A stretch of 64,000 nucleotides of DNA, taken from assembly GCA_016713035.1 (NCBI GenBank), contig JADJPW010000002.1, positions 496,001 to 560,000 of the forward strand. Reading direction: 5' to 3'. Made by a program: the position numbers and the translations under genes. The DNA comes from Verrucomicrobiaceae bacterium (GTDB taxonomy: Bacteria > Verrucomicrobiota > Verrucomicrobiia > Verrucomicrobiales > Verrucomicrobiaceae). Positions 53,667-61,766 of the stretch are shown in pieces. The notes under the pieces are model-generated. The model worked only from the letters and a program-made list of their open reading frames with translations, did no database searches and was not told the DNA's origin. The stretch's first letter is position 1; each line of letters starts with the position of its first letter.

Positions 53667-55144
53667 TCAGTGAACCTTGCGTTGCGCCTTCTTTTTCACA
53701 TCGGCCACCGCATCAGCACCCGCCACCGCTCCGGCCCCGAAGTCAGCAGCGACTACGTTGTCAGCGACCGGCGCAAAGAACGCCGCCAGTCCCGCTGTGA
53801 CGGGGATTTTCTTGTCGGCATACAGCTTGCTGGTGATGCGGATGTCGGAGTGCCGCAGGTAGCGGGACGCCTTCCAGATGCCGTCTCGGCTCGCTATCAC
53901 GGCACCGATTTCTTTCCTCAGCGTATGGATGGGGCGGATGCCGTTGACGCCTTGCAGCCGCAGCCATGCCAGCAGTCTCTGGTGTGTCGGCTCACAGCGG
54001 TAGCCACGGGTTTCCCGTTCCTGCATGGTGGTGATGCGGATGCGTTTCGACGGCTCCAGTACGAACGAGCTTTGAGCCTTTGCCATGTAGCCCTGAAACA
54101 GGGCGCAAAGCTCCGGCTCTAGGTCAATGTCGCCAGCACTGTCTTTGCTTTTCAGCCGCTTGTGCTCCGTATCCTCGATTACCAGCACCCGTTTCCCAAA
54201 GTCGAACTGACTCCACATCAGGGTGTCAGCCTCGCTTCGCCGCAAGCCGCAGACAAGCGTGAGTAGTAGGAGCTTAAAGGCTTCCGTGTCTTGCGCAGCC
54301 AGTTCGCTCTGTGCGGCTTGTAGAATTGCCTCAGCGTCGATTTTGGAGCGGTAGCGCAGGCTTGGCTCTGGCTCCGCAGAAACACCCTCAAAGAACAAAG
54401 GGGAGGGGAGTTGCATTTCCTGCTCGATGAACGGGCGCACCTTTTTCGCAAGCAGGGCTTTCGCATTCCGCACCAGCGAGTTCACCGTCACCGCAGCGCG
54501 GCCCCGTGCTTCCGGCGTGCGTGCCGCTTTCATGAACTTGTTTCGCCACGCCAGCACAGCAGCGGGAGTCAGGTCTGCCAGCGGCTTTGCGTCGATTTTC
54601 TCCAGCCATGCAGCCCGTCCGCCCTTAAAAGCGTCGAACTTCTTCCCGCCTGTGATCTCCAGCACCCCCACGGCGATCCTACGCAGTGCCTTGGCGTAAG
54701 CCCCCATGCTCTCAGTGCGGGCACTGGAAAGGCGCATGCTCGCCGCAATCAAGCTCCCCACCGTCGCAGGCGGCAGCGTCTCGACCTTGGGCAAAGCCTT
54801 GGGCTTGTGCAGTCTTAGCGCATCCTCCCAGCCCTTTCCGACCACATCCCGGTAAATGGCTGCCGCTTTGCTCGCCGCTTCTGCCTTGTTCGCCGTGTGG
54901 AGCCTGAAACCGCTCCCGCCGTCCAGCGTAGGAGAGCTGGCAGGAATAGTCAGCATCCGCCATCATCACCCCCCTTGGCATTCCTGCGGGTCAACTTGAA
55001 CAGCCGCTTGCCCGAAAGCCAGTAATTAGCGCTCGTTTTGCTCTTGGCGGCGAACTGGCCCGAATCCTCAGAAGTGAGCACACTCGTGAGTGTGCTCAAA
55101 ATGTGCTCACTTTTTCTGCCCTGTTTTGTGCTTTCCTGTTTCAT
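53667..55144 (-). pseudogene. Tyrosine recombinase (integrase), 5' part shifted twice
   Basis: The long frame (ATG 54956, 429 residues) has a SAM-like domain (SMGAYAKALRRIAVGVL) and a catalytic domain with GLRRSEADTLMW (Arg I), HTLRKEIGAVIA (HxxR, box II) and the Tyr in ITSKLYADKKI. Its first 15 residues are not family-like. Upstream coding continues in two other frames: DADYSCQLSYAGRRERF, and before it ANYWLSGKRLFKLTRRNAKG from ATG 55144 (MKQESTKQGRK). Removing one C from the plus-strand C6 run at 54969-54974 and one base near 54911-54914 joins all three into about 490 residues with the usual N-terminal arm-binding domain. Catalyses integration at tRNA-Tyr. Confidence 0.85.
55090..55121 (+). 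repeat. 32-bp direct repeat, right copy
   Basis: Identical to 48671-48702. Directly to its left is a perfect 11-bp inverted repeat (TGAGCACACTC, then GT, then its complement), so TGTGCTCA/TGAGCACA boxes are clustered here. Candidate arm-type sites for the integrase, or the operator of its gene. Confidence 0.8.
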
Positions 55145-55240
55145 GGTGATTCTCTCAAATGGCGCTGTAACCCTTGTATAATGGGCTTTCCGTCGGCACA
55201 AGAGGGATCATGGCGAATCAGGATGAAACACGCAAATGAA

Positions 55241-55297
55241 AGACTGTAAATCTGCTGGATTACGCCTACGCTGGTTCGAACCCAGCCCTACCCACCA
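55241..55297 (+). other. attR (partial tRNA-Tyr)
   Basis: The 3' 57 bases of tRNA-Tyr including CCA, without the 5' half. Marks the right end of the element. Confidence 0.85.
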
Positions 55298-55431
55298 TCT
55301 CCTAAAATCAAGGGTTCCAGCGCTTCGCTGGGGCGCTGGAGATGGAAGCAAAAAAATCCGCTGTTCACTGGCTGTGCACTTTTACGGTTCAGTTTGCCTC
55401 TACGAGGGGCGTCTCATCTCGACATCTGGCT

Positions 55432-56007
55432 TCACGCTGCTGCTGCCAGGGCACAGGGCTTGATGCGGTCCAGCACGGGCCGCATGGCGTCCTCGGCGAG
55501 CTGGCGGTCGTAACTGGACTGGAGATTGAGCCAGACCTCGGCAGGCCAGGCAAAGTAGCGGGAGAGCCGCAGCGCGGTATCGGCAGTGATGGAGCGTTTG
55601 CCCTTCACGATTTCGTTGATGCGCCGTGGCGGCACGCCGATGTCTTGCGCCAGCCGGTATTCGGACAAGCCTAGGGGCGCAAGGAAGTCCTCCTGGAGCA
55701 CTTCGCCGGGGTGGATGGGAGCGTGTTTTTTCATGGCAGGTATTTCGACTTCATGCGGCCCGTCTGACTCCCAGAGGAAGCAGATGCGCCATTGATCGTT
55801 GATGCGGATGGAGTGCTGGCCTTTGCGGTCGCCCTTGAGGGCTTCCAGCCGATTTCCCGGCGGCACGCGGAGCTGGAGCAGCTCCGTGACGGCGTGGAGC
55901 TGGGCGAGCTTCCGCAGGGCAGTGCGCTGGATGTCCGGCGGAAAGGCGCGGACTTTCTCCCGCCGGAACAGCCGGGCAGTGTCGTCGCAGGCAAAGGAAC
56001 GGATCAT
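55432..56007 (-). CDS. HigB-like toxin and HigA-like antitoxin in one open frame
   Basis: Residues 1-91 (from ATG 56007) match HigB/RelE-type mRNA interferases: PPDIQRTALRKLAQL, LRVPPGNRLEALKGDRKGQ, SIRINDQWRICFLW. Residues 92-191 (internal ATG 55734) are a HigA antitoxin: MKKHAPIHPGEVLQEDFLAP, YRLAQDIGVPPRRINEIVKG and ITADTALRLSRYFAWPAEVWLNLQ. Normally these are two genes; here HEVEIPAMKKHAP runs through without a stop. Either a true fusion, with the antitoxin also made from its own ATG, or one base is missing, since the +1 frame ends KYLP with a TGA overlapping the HigA ATG. Lies 135 bases beyond attR. Confidence 0.85.
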   Translation of the reverse strand: MIRSFACDDTARLFRREKVRAFPPDIQRTALRKLAQLHAVTELLQLRVPPGNRLEALKGDRKGQHSIRINDQWRICFLWESDGPHEVEIPAMKKHAPIHPGEVLQEDFLAPLGLSEYRLAQDIGVPPRRINEIVKGKRSITADTALRLSRYFAWPAEVWLNLQSSYDRQLAEDAMRPVLDRIKPCALAAAA

Positions 56008-56180
56008 GCATTGAGGTGTAGGTATAATAACGGGCGGCGTTATGGGTGACAAGTGGGAAGTCAGGGGTGAGCAGGACTTGCGTCGGATGGCTCCCCCACT
56101 TCCTATGTTGTGGGGATGCGGATTCGTTTCTTCTGCTTGCGCTTCTGGGCGTGCTCCCGTTCTTCGGGGCACTTCTCGTC

Positions 56181-57581
56181 ATGAAAATCACTTTCTGCGG
56201 TGCTGCGGGCACCACCACTGGATCAAAGCATCTCATCGAGGTCAATGGACAGCGCATTTTGCTGGATTGCGGGCTATACCAGGGCCGCAGGTCGGAGGCG
56301 ATGGAGAAAAATAAGAGCTTCCCCTTTGATCCAAAGTCGGTGGACTGCGTGGTGCTCTCTCATGCCCATATCGATCACTGCGGGGCTCTGCCACATCTGT
56401 GTAAGCTGGGATTCGATGGGAATATCCACTGTACACCGGCCACGCGGGATCTATGCAGCATCATGCTGCCAGATGCGGCGAAGATCCATGAGAGTGACAT
56501 CGCCTGGCTGAATAAAAAGCGTGCGGATGGCTCCCCAGAGCTGGAGCCGAGCTACACGGTGGTGGATGCGGAAAAGTGCATGCGGCAGTTTGTGACGGCA
56601 TCCTATCACCGGCCGCAGCATGTGGCGGAGGGTGTGAAGGTGACCTTCATCGACGCGGGGCATGTGCTGGGTAGTGCACAGGTCATCCTAGACATCACGG
56701 ACCGGAATGCGGGCGGGAAGCAGACGCGTTTACTCTTTTCTGGCGACATCGGCAGGCCTGGGAATGACCTTTTAAATAATCCAGAGGCCAGTGAGGGGAT
56801 CGACATGGTGATCATGGAGAGCACCTATGGTGGGCGGAAGCATGAGCTCAGCACAGAGGCAGACGAGCACCTATCGCAGATCATCCGCCGCACCCAGCAG
56901 CAGCGTGGCAGGCTCATCATCCCGGCATTCGCAGTGGAGAGGACTCAGCAGATGCTGTGCTGCCTAGATCGCCTGATCCATGAGGGGCGCATCAGCTCGG
57001 TGCCGACTTATGTGGACAGTCCGCTGGCGGTGAAGGCGACGGAGATTTTCCGCCTGCATATCGACGATTTGCGCCCTGAGCTGCGTGACGCTGTCTTTAT
57101 GCGGGATGATCCTTTTGGCTTCGAGGGGCTGCGCCTCGTGCGGTCTGTGGATGAGTCCAAGAAGCTCAACAAGACCAAAGGCGCGGCGATCATCATCAGC
57201 GCCAGTGGTATGGCGGAGAGTGGACGCATCCTGCATCACCTACGCAATAACGTCACGAACCCGAAGAACATCATCCTCTTTGTCGGCTACTGCGCGGAGA
57301 ATACTCTGGGCTGGAAGCTGCGCCAAGGGCACCCACGGGTGAATATCTTCGGCGAGGAGTTCCCCGTGCATGCACAGGTCGAGACGCTGGATGCTTTCTC
57401 CGGCCACGCGGATCATGATGAGTTGCTAGAGTGGTTTGCGAGGGTGCAGGGGCCGAAAAAGCGTGTCTTCCTGGTCCACGGCGAGCCTGAGCGCTCCGAG
57501 GCGCTGAAGGCTGGTCTGGAGATGTCCTTCCCTGGGCATAAGGTCGATGTGGCGCAGCACATGCAGACCGTGGATCTCTAA
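56181..57581 (+). CDS. Beta-CASP metallo-beta-lactamase RNase
   Basis: 466 residues. MBL motif 2 is LSHAHIDHCG; FIDAGHVLGSAQ and LLFSGDIGR supply further metal ligands. The beta-CASP domain has MESTYGGRKH, AFAVERTQQMLCCL, IIISASGMAESGRILHHL and FSGHADHDEL. Such proteins are endo/exoribonucleases related to CPSF-73 and Ysh1. The start at 56181 (MKITFCGAAGTTTG) matches the family; the upstream in-frame extension is non-coding. A tRNA-Val lies just downstream on the other strand. Confidence 0.93.
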   Translation: MKITFCGAAGTTTGSKHLIEVNGQRILLDCGLYQGRRSEAMEKNKSFPFDPKSVDCVVLSHAHIDHCGALPHLCKLGFDGNIHCTPATRDLCSIMLPDAAKIHESDIAWLNKKRADGSPELEPSYTVVDAEKCMRQFVTASYHRPQHVAEGVKVTFIDAGHVLGSAQVILDITDRNAGGKQTRLLFSGDIGRPGNDLLNNPEASEGIDMVIMESTYGGRKHELSTEADEHLSQIIRRTQQQRGRLIIPAFAVERTQQMLCCLDRLIHEGRISSVPTYVDSPLAVKATEIFRLHIDDLRPELRDAVFMRDDPFGFEGLRLVRSVDESKKLNKTKGAAIIISASGMAESGRILHHLRNNVTNPKNIILFVGYCAENTLGWKLRQGHPRVNIFGEEFPVHAQVETLDAFSGHADHDELLEWFARVQGPKKRVFLVHGEPERSEALKAGLEMSFPGHKVDVAQHMQTVDL

Positions 57582-57605
57582 AATCATCTCCCTGGTGGGA
57601 GATGG

Positions 57606-57677
57606 TGCGCGGTACAGGGTTCGAACCTGTGACCCCTACCATGTCAAGGTAATGCTCTACCACTGAGCTAACCGCGC
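57606..57677 (-). tRNA. tRNA-Val (GAC)
   Basis: Minus-strand cloverleaf: acceptor GCGCGGT/ACCGCGC, D-arm GCTC...GAGC, anticodon loop TTGACAT (anticodon GAC) on stem TTACC/GGTAG, T-arm ACAGG TTCGAAC CCTGT, discriminator A. Complete CCA not encoded. Confidence 0.95.
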
Positions 57678-57863
57678 GAGGTGACTTTTTTTGTCGTGGG
57701 CGGAGTCTAAAGCGCAGGTGCGGCCTGCGGGCAAACAGAAAATGAATAAGCGACCGACAAGTCGCATGAAGAGCCGCCCAATCCGGCCCTGTGTGTCTCC
57801 TTTCTCGCAGGCTTGACACCGCCCCTGGCCTCCCCGACTTACTGCGCCCCTCAAAATCCCCCT

Positions 57864-58859
57864 ATGCCCCGCCGAATCACCTACCGCGACGCTATCCGTG
57901 AAGCCCTCGATGAAGAAATCGCCCGCGATCCCATGGTCGTCGTGATGGGGGAAGAAGTCGCCCAATACAACGGTGCCTACAAAGTCACCCAAGGCCTCTG
58001 GGATAAGTGGGGAGACAAGCGCCTCGTCGATACACCCATCAGCGAGGCCGGCTTCATCGGCATGGGCATCGGTGCCTCCATGCTCGGCGTGCGGCCCGTG
58101 ATGGAGCTGATGTTTTGGAGCTTTTACACCGTCGCCTGGGACCAAATCGTCAATAATGGAGCCATGGTTCGCTACATGTCTGGCGGTAAGATCAACTGCC
58201 CCATCGTCATCCGTGGCCCGGCCAATGGCGGCACCAGCGTGGGAGCTACGCACTCCCACACGCCAGAGAACATCATGGCGAACTTTCCCGGCATGAAGTG
58301 CGTCTGCCCCAGCAATGCCTATGATGCCAAGGGCCTCATGAAAGCCGCCATCCGCGACAATGACCCAGTCATGTTCATGGAGAGCACTAAGCTCTACGGC
58401 GAAGAATGGGATGTGCCCTCCAACGACGAGCTCCCCGGTGGTGAGCTTTTCATCCCGCTCGGTCTGGCCGATGTGAAGCGTCAGGGCACCGACATCAGCC
58501 TCATCGCCCACGGCAAAGCTGTCATCACCTGTCTCCAGGCCGCACAGATCCTCGAGGAAGAGCATGGCATCCACGCCGAGGTCGTAGATCTGCGCACCAT
58601 TCGCCCGCTGGATGAGGACACCATCCTCGAATCCGTCGCCAAGACCCACCGCGCCGTCTATGTGGAGGAAAACAAGCCCTACTGCGGCATCGGAGCCCAG
58701 ATCGCCTACATGATCCAGGAGCGCATCTTTGATGAGCTCGATGCTCCCGTGCAGCGCGTGTGCAGCCTCGACTCCCCCGCGATCTACAGCCCGCCGCTGG
58801 AGGCCATTCAGCTTCCGACCGCAGATGTCGTGGTGGCGAAGGCGCTGGGGATTTGCTGA
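57864..58859 (+). CDS. pdhB: Pyruvate dehydrogenase E1 component, beta subunit
   Basis: 331 residues of the transketolase-like beta subunit, which with the alpha subunit decarboxylates pyruvate (or a branched 2-oxoacid). ITYRDAIREALDEEIARDPMVVVMGEEVAQYNGAYKVT is split between strand and TPP-contact region; the conserved RLVDTPISEAGFIGMGIGAS, GGTSVGATHSHTPE and CPSNAYDAKGLMKAA follow. The C-terminal transketolase domain has VVDLRTIRPLDEDTI and YVEENKP. The ATG at 57864 was chosen. No alpha-subunit gene is adjacent in the window. Gene symbol by family, not by context. Confidence 0.92.
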   Translation: MPRRITYRDAIREALDEEIARDPMVVVMGEEVAQYNGAYKVTQGLWDKWGDKRLVDTPISEAGFIGMGIGASMLGVRPVMELMFWSFYTVAWDQIVNNGAMVRYMSGGKINCPIVIRGPANGGTSVGATHSHTPENIMANFPGMKCVCPSNAYDAKGLMKAAIRDNDPVMFMESTKLYGEEWDVPSNDELPGGELFIPLGLADVKRQGTDISLIAHGKAVITCLQAAQILEEEHGIHAEVVDLRTIRPLDEDTILESVAKTHRAVYVEENKPYCGIGAQIAYMIQERIFDELDAPVQRVCSLDSPAIYSPPLEAIQLPTADVVVAKALGIC

Positions 58860-58886
58860 TCGCGGGTTCGTTTCAAGTTTCAGGTC

Positions 58887-58955
58887 CCAAGTTTCAAGTT
58901 GGTGCCCATTCGCGGCGTTTGCAGGTCTGCCTGTTACTTGAAACATGAAACTTGG
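58887..58955. promoter_or_regulatory. Nested inverted repeats covering the sulfatase start codon
   Basis: CCAAGTTTCA (58887-58896) is complementary to TGAAACTTGG (58946-58955), which contains part of the start ATG (58945-58947). GTTTCAAGT (58891-58899) is complementary to ACTTGAAAC (58936-58944). A further CAAGTTTCA copy sits at 58874-58882. The mRNA could fold so that the start region is paired. Confidence 0.5.
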
Positions 58956-60360
58956 AACCCTCGCCTTCCTCGCCGCAGCATCTTTTGCTGCCGCACGTCC
59001 GAATATCATCGTCATCCTTTGTGACAACCTCGGCAATGGCGACATCGCTTGCTTCAATCCGCAGACGAAGCACCGCACGCCGAATCTCGACAAAATGGCT
59101 GCTGAGGGGCGGAAATTCACCAGCTTCTACTCCGCCAGCGGCGTGTGCACACCGAGTCGTGCGGCCTTGATGACAGGCTGTTACCCGCGCCGCGTCGGCC
59201 TGCACATCAGTGCCATCGGCGCAGCCGTTTTGCAGCCCGTCGCCACGCGGGGCATTCATCCCGGCGAGGAGACGATGGCAGAGCTTTTGAAGCAAAACGG
59301 CTACGCCACTGCCTGCTTCGGCAAATGGCACCTCGGCGATCAGCCGGACTTTTTGCCCACGCGCAACGGCTTCGATTCCTACTTCGGTATCCCTTACAGC
59401 GAGGACATGGTGCATGACAAATTCCCGGAAAAAGGCTGGCCCCCGCTGCCGCTGATGCAGGACGAAAAAGTCATCGAAGCACCCGTCGCGGCAGAAACAC
59501 TCACGCAGCGCTTTACCGAAGCCGCTGTGAATTGGATCCGCCAGCACCGTGAGCAGCCTTTCTTCCTCTATTTCCCCGAAGCAGGCCCCGGCAGCCGCAA
59601 GGAGTGCTATCCAGGCCCCGCCTTTCGAGGGAAATCCGCCAACGGGCTCTACGGCGACTCCATCGAGGAGCTCGACTGGTCCACTGGAGAAATCCTCCAG
59701 GCACTCAAAGACAACCATCTCGACGAAAATACCCTCGTCATCTGGACCAATGACAACGGTGCCGTTAACCGCACTCCCGCCCAGGGCAGCAACGCCCCCT
59801 ATAAAGGCATGGGCTACAGCACCAGTGAAGGCGGCCAGCGCATGCCCTGCATTGCTCGCTGGCCCGGCAAAGTGCCCGCTGGCACCACCTGCACCCAGCT
59901 TTGCACCATGATGGATATGCTCCCGACCCTGGCCGCAGTCACCGGTGCCAAACCTCCGCAAAAGCCCATCGACGGCCACGACATCCGTCCATTGCTCTTT
60001 GGCGAAAAGGACGCCCACTCACCCTACGACGGCACCGGATTCTTCTATTTTAATGTCAAACAGCTCCAAGCCGTCCGCGAAGGCGATTGGAAGCTTTATT
60101 TGCCCCTCAGTGACAAAGGCGGCATCGGCACCGCCAAAGGCAAAAAGCCCATCGAGCAAAAAATAGCCCTCTATGACGTCCAAACCGATGTCGCCGAAGA
60201 AAACGACCTCTCCGCCCAGCAGCCAGGAATCGTCCAGCGCCTGCTCCAGCGAGCTGAGGCCGCCCGTCGCACCCTCGGAGACGGCGATGCCCGTGGCAGC
60301 CAGCAGCGTGAGGCCGGCCATGTGGAAAAGCCCACTCCACGCGTGAAAGCCGCCCACTGA
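58945..60360 (+). CDS. Secreted sulfatase (formylglycine, type I)
   Basis: 471 residues. Signal peptide KLGTLAFLAAASFAAA. RPNIIVILCDNLGNGDI holds the first metal ligands, CTPSR (67-71) the formylglycine site, GKWHLGD the Lys/His pair and IWTNDNGAVNRTPAQG the second Asp-Asn metal site. Closer to arylsulfatase A-type enzymes than the other two sulfatases of the window. The start codon lies in inverted repeats. nuoA follows 82 bases after the stop. Confidence 0.94.
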   Translation: MKLGTLAFLAAASFAAARPNIIVILCDNLGNGDIACFNPQTKHRTPNLDKMAAEGRKFTSFYSASGVCTPSRAALMTGCYPRRVGLHISAIGAAVLQPVATRGIHPGEETMAELLKQNGYATACFGKWHLGDQPDFLPTRNGFDSYFGIPYSEDMVHDKFPEKGWPPLPLMQDEKVIEAPVAAETLTQRFTEAAVNWIRQHREQPFFLYFPEAGPGSRKECYPGPAFRGKSANGLYGDSIEELDWSTGEILQALKDNHLDENTLVIWTNDNGAVNRTPAQGSNAPYKGMGYSTSEGGQRMPCIARWPGKVPAGTTCTQLCTMMDMLPTLAAVTGAKPPQKPIDGHDIRPLLFGEKDAHSPYDGTGFFYFNVKQLQAVREGDWKLYLPLSDKGGIGTAKGKKPIEQKIALYDVQTDVAEENDLSAQQPGIVQRLLQRAEAARRTLGDGDARGSQQREAGHVEKPTPRVKAAH

Positions 60361-60442
60361 GCCCATTCCCCACGCCGCTCTCCGCGAGAACGTCTGTTGA
60401 CGCTCCCCCAGCCGCCCGCTAACCATTCGTGACCTCATCCCC

Positions 60443-60820
60443 ATGCAGGAAAACTATCTCCCCATCCTTCTCCAAGTCCTCATCGCCGGCGGATTCGCTG
60501 GTGCCACCCTACTCGTCTCTGCCCTACTCGGTAAATCTGCTCGTAGGAGCCAGATCAAAGACAGCGCCTACGAGTGCGGCATGCTGCCCATCGGCGAGAG
60601 CCAACCACGCTTCAGCGTGAAGTTCTACATCGTCGCGATGCTCTTTGTCCTCTTCGACATCGAGGTCGTCTTCCTCTACCCTTGGTCCGTCGTCTATAAA
60701 GACTACATCACCGTCTTTGATAGTGCCTCCATCCTCCTCGTCGCCTTCAGTTTTGCCCTCATCCTCCTCGCTGCCTTCGGCTACGCCTGGAAAAAAGGCG
60801 TCCTCGACTGGAAATCCTAG
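60443..60820 (+). CDS. nuoA: NADH-quinone oxidoreductase subunit A
   Basis: 125 residues with three membrane segments (ILLQVLIAGGFAGATLLVSALLG, FYIVAMLFVLFDIEVVFLYPW, ILLVAFSFALILLAAFGYAW, each shown in part). YECGMLPIGESQPRFSVKFY and LFDIEVVFLYPW are the family's conserved loop and Asp-Glu motif. Membrane arm of complex I. No nuoB follows in the window, so it is separated from the rest of the usual nuo order. Confidence 0.94.
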   Translation: MQENYLPILLQVLIAGGFAGATLLVSALLGKSARRSQIKDSAYECGMLPIGESQPRFSVKFYIVAMLFVLFDIEVVFLYPWSVVYKDYITVFDSASILLVAFSFALILLAAFGYAWKKGVLDWKS

Positions 60821-60853
60821 CTCCCTACCGGTCCATCGCCGGATTCGCCGCAC

Positions 60854-61171
60854 ATGATCTCCTACCTCAGCCTCTTTCAGCTCAAGCCCGAGGTCACCCC
60901 CGAGCGGCTGGAGACCATGATGGCACAGACACGGGTGCTCCTTCTTCGCGTGCCCGAAGTCCTCGCCGTCAAGACCGGCAAACGCGTCAATCCCTCCGAC
61001 GAATGGCCCTGGTTCGTCCAAATCGAAGTCGAAAGCATGGACAAGCTCGCCATCTGCCAGGACGACCCCTACTACTTCAAATTCCGCGAAGAAGTCCTCA
61101 AGCCCCACATCGCCGAGCAGGAAACGACCGCCTTCGAAATGGAGCCGCAAAAAAACGTCAAATACTCGTAG
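60854..61171 (+). CDS. Dabb-like alpha/beta-barrel protein
   Basis: 105 residues. ISYLSLFQLKPEVTPERLETMM at the N-terminus and ICQDDPYYFKFREEVLKPHI at the C-terminus match the stress-responsive Dabb dimeric ferredoxin-like fold. Function unassigned. Starts 33 bases after nuoA and 41 before the KH-R3H gene, so the three may form one operon. Confidence 0.7.
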   Translation: MISYLSLFQLKPEVTPERLETMMAQTRVLLLRVPEVLAVKTGKRVNPSDEWPWFVQIEVESMDKLAICQDDPYYFKFREEVLKPHIAEQETTAFEMEPQKNVKYS

Positions 61172-61212
61172 AAACTACCCGCTAACCGAGAACCGGGCAC
61201 CCCGAACTTCCC

Positions 61213-61674
61213 ATGAACGCCACCGCTCTCGAACACTCCCAGCACATCCTCGATGCCATGCTCGGCTACCTCGGCTTTACTGCCCAGATCGAGCCCGATG
61301 ACGGTGCCGACGGTCCCACCCTCCAGATCCTCACCGAGGATAGTGAGCGCCTCATCGGCCGTCGTGGTGAAGTGCTCGAAGACATCCAATACCTCGTCAA
61401 TCGCGTCCTCCAGCGTCATATTAGTGATGCACCGCGCATCCGCGTCGATGTCGAGTTCTACCGCTCCATGCGTGAGGATAAAATGATCGCCCGTGCCAAA
61501 GAGCTCGCCTCCCGCGTCCGCTCCACGGGTCAGCCAGCCGACCTCCCGCCGATGAACAGCTACTACCGCCGTCTCATCCATCAGGTCTTCGTCGATGACA
61601 GTGAGATTGTGAGTGTCAGCGCTACCGGAGATGCTCGCTTCAAGCGCATCATCCTCAAGCGCCGGGAAAAATAA
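61213..61674 (+). CDS. KH-R3H RNA-binding protein (Jag/KhpB-like)
   Basis: 153 residues. The KH domain has DSERLIGRRGEVLEDIQYLVNRVL with the GRRG loop; the R3H domain is in ARELASRVRSTGQ-like sequence, here AKELASRVRSTGQPADLPPMNSYYRRLIHQV. It lacks the Jag-N domain. Binds RNA, affecting cell division or envelope genes in firmicutes (family knowledge). Third gene after nuoA. Confidence 0.87.
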   Translation: MNATALEHSQHILDAMLGYLGFTAQIEPDDGADGPTLQILTEDSERLIGRRGEVLEDIQYLVNRVLQRHISDAPRIRVDVEFYRSMREDKMIARAKELASRVRSTGQPADLPPMNSYYRRLIHQVFVDDSEIVSVSATGDARFKRIILKRREK

Positions 61675-61766
61675 TCCCCTTCTCATGTAATCGCCCCTTT
61701 ACGAGGCCCGCCCTTTTTGATTAATCTCGCATTCCTCGCTTTTTCCCCACCCACCCTAGACCCATC

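Larger units (their letters stand above)
48553..55297. mobile_element. Integrated genetic element in tRNA-Tyr (about 6.7 kb, satellite/IME-like)
   Basis: Bounded by a 57-bp direct repeat of the tRNA-Tyr 3' end (48553-48609 and 55241-55297, one mismatch). Gene content on the minus strand: tyrosine recombinase next to the right end, two unknown genes, an excisionase-like HTH, CHC2/TOPRIM primase, P-loop helicase and an unknown protein. HTH, primase, helicase and the last gene are linked by ATGA overlaps. There are no structural, packaging or conjugation genes, so it is either a phage satellite (P4-like in concept) or a small integrative mobilizable element that carries its own replication start. 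The first 750 bases on the left are non-coding. Confidence 0.88.

Noticed and set aside
55241..55297. Second tRNA-Tyr gene
   Set aside because: Only the 3' 57 bases are present; the 5' acceptor and D-arm are missing, so it is attR rather than a gene.
57657..59120. 487-codon minus-strand frame across tRNA-Val and the E1 beta gene
   Set aside because: Overlaps a tRNA and a well-supported enzyme gene; no motif.
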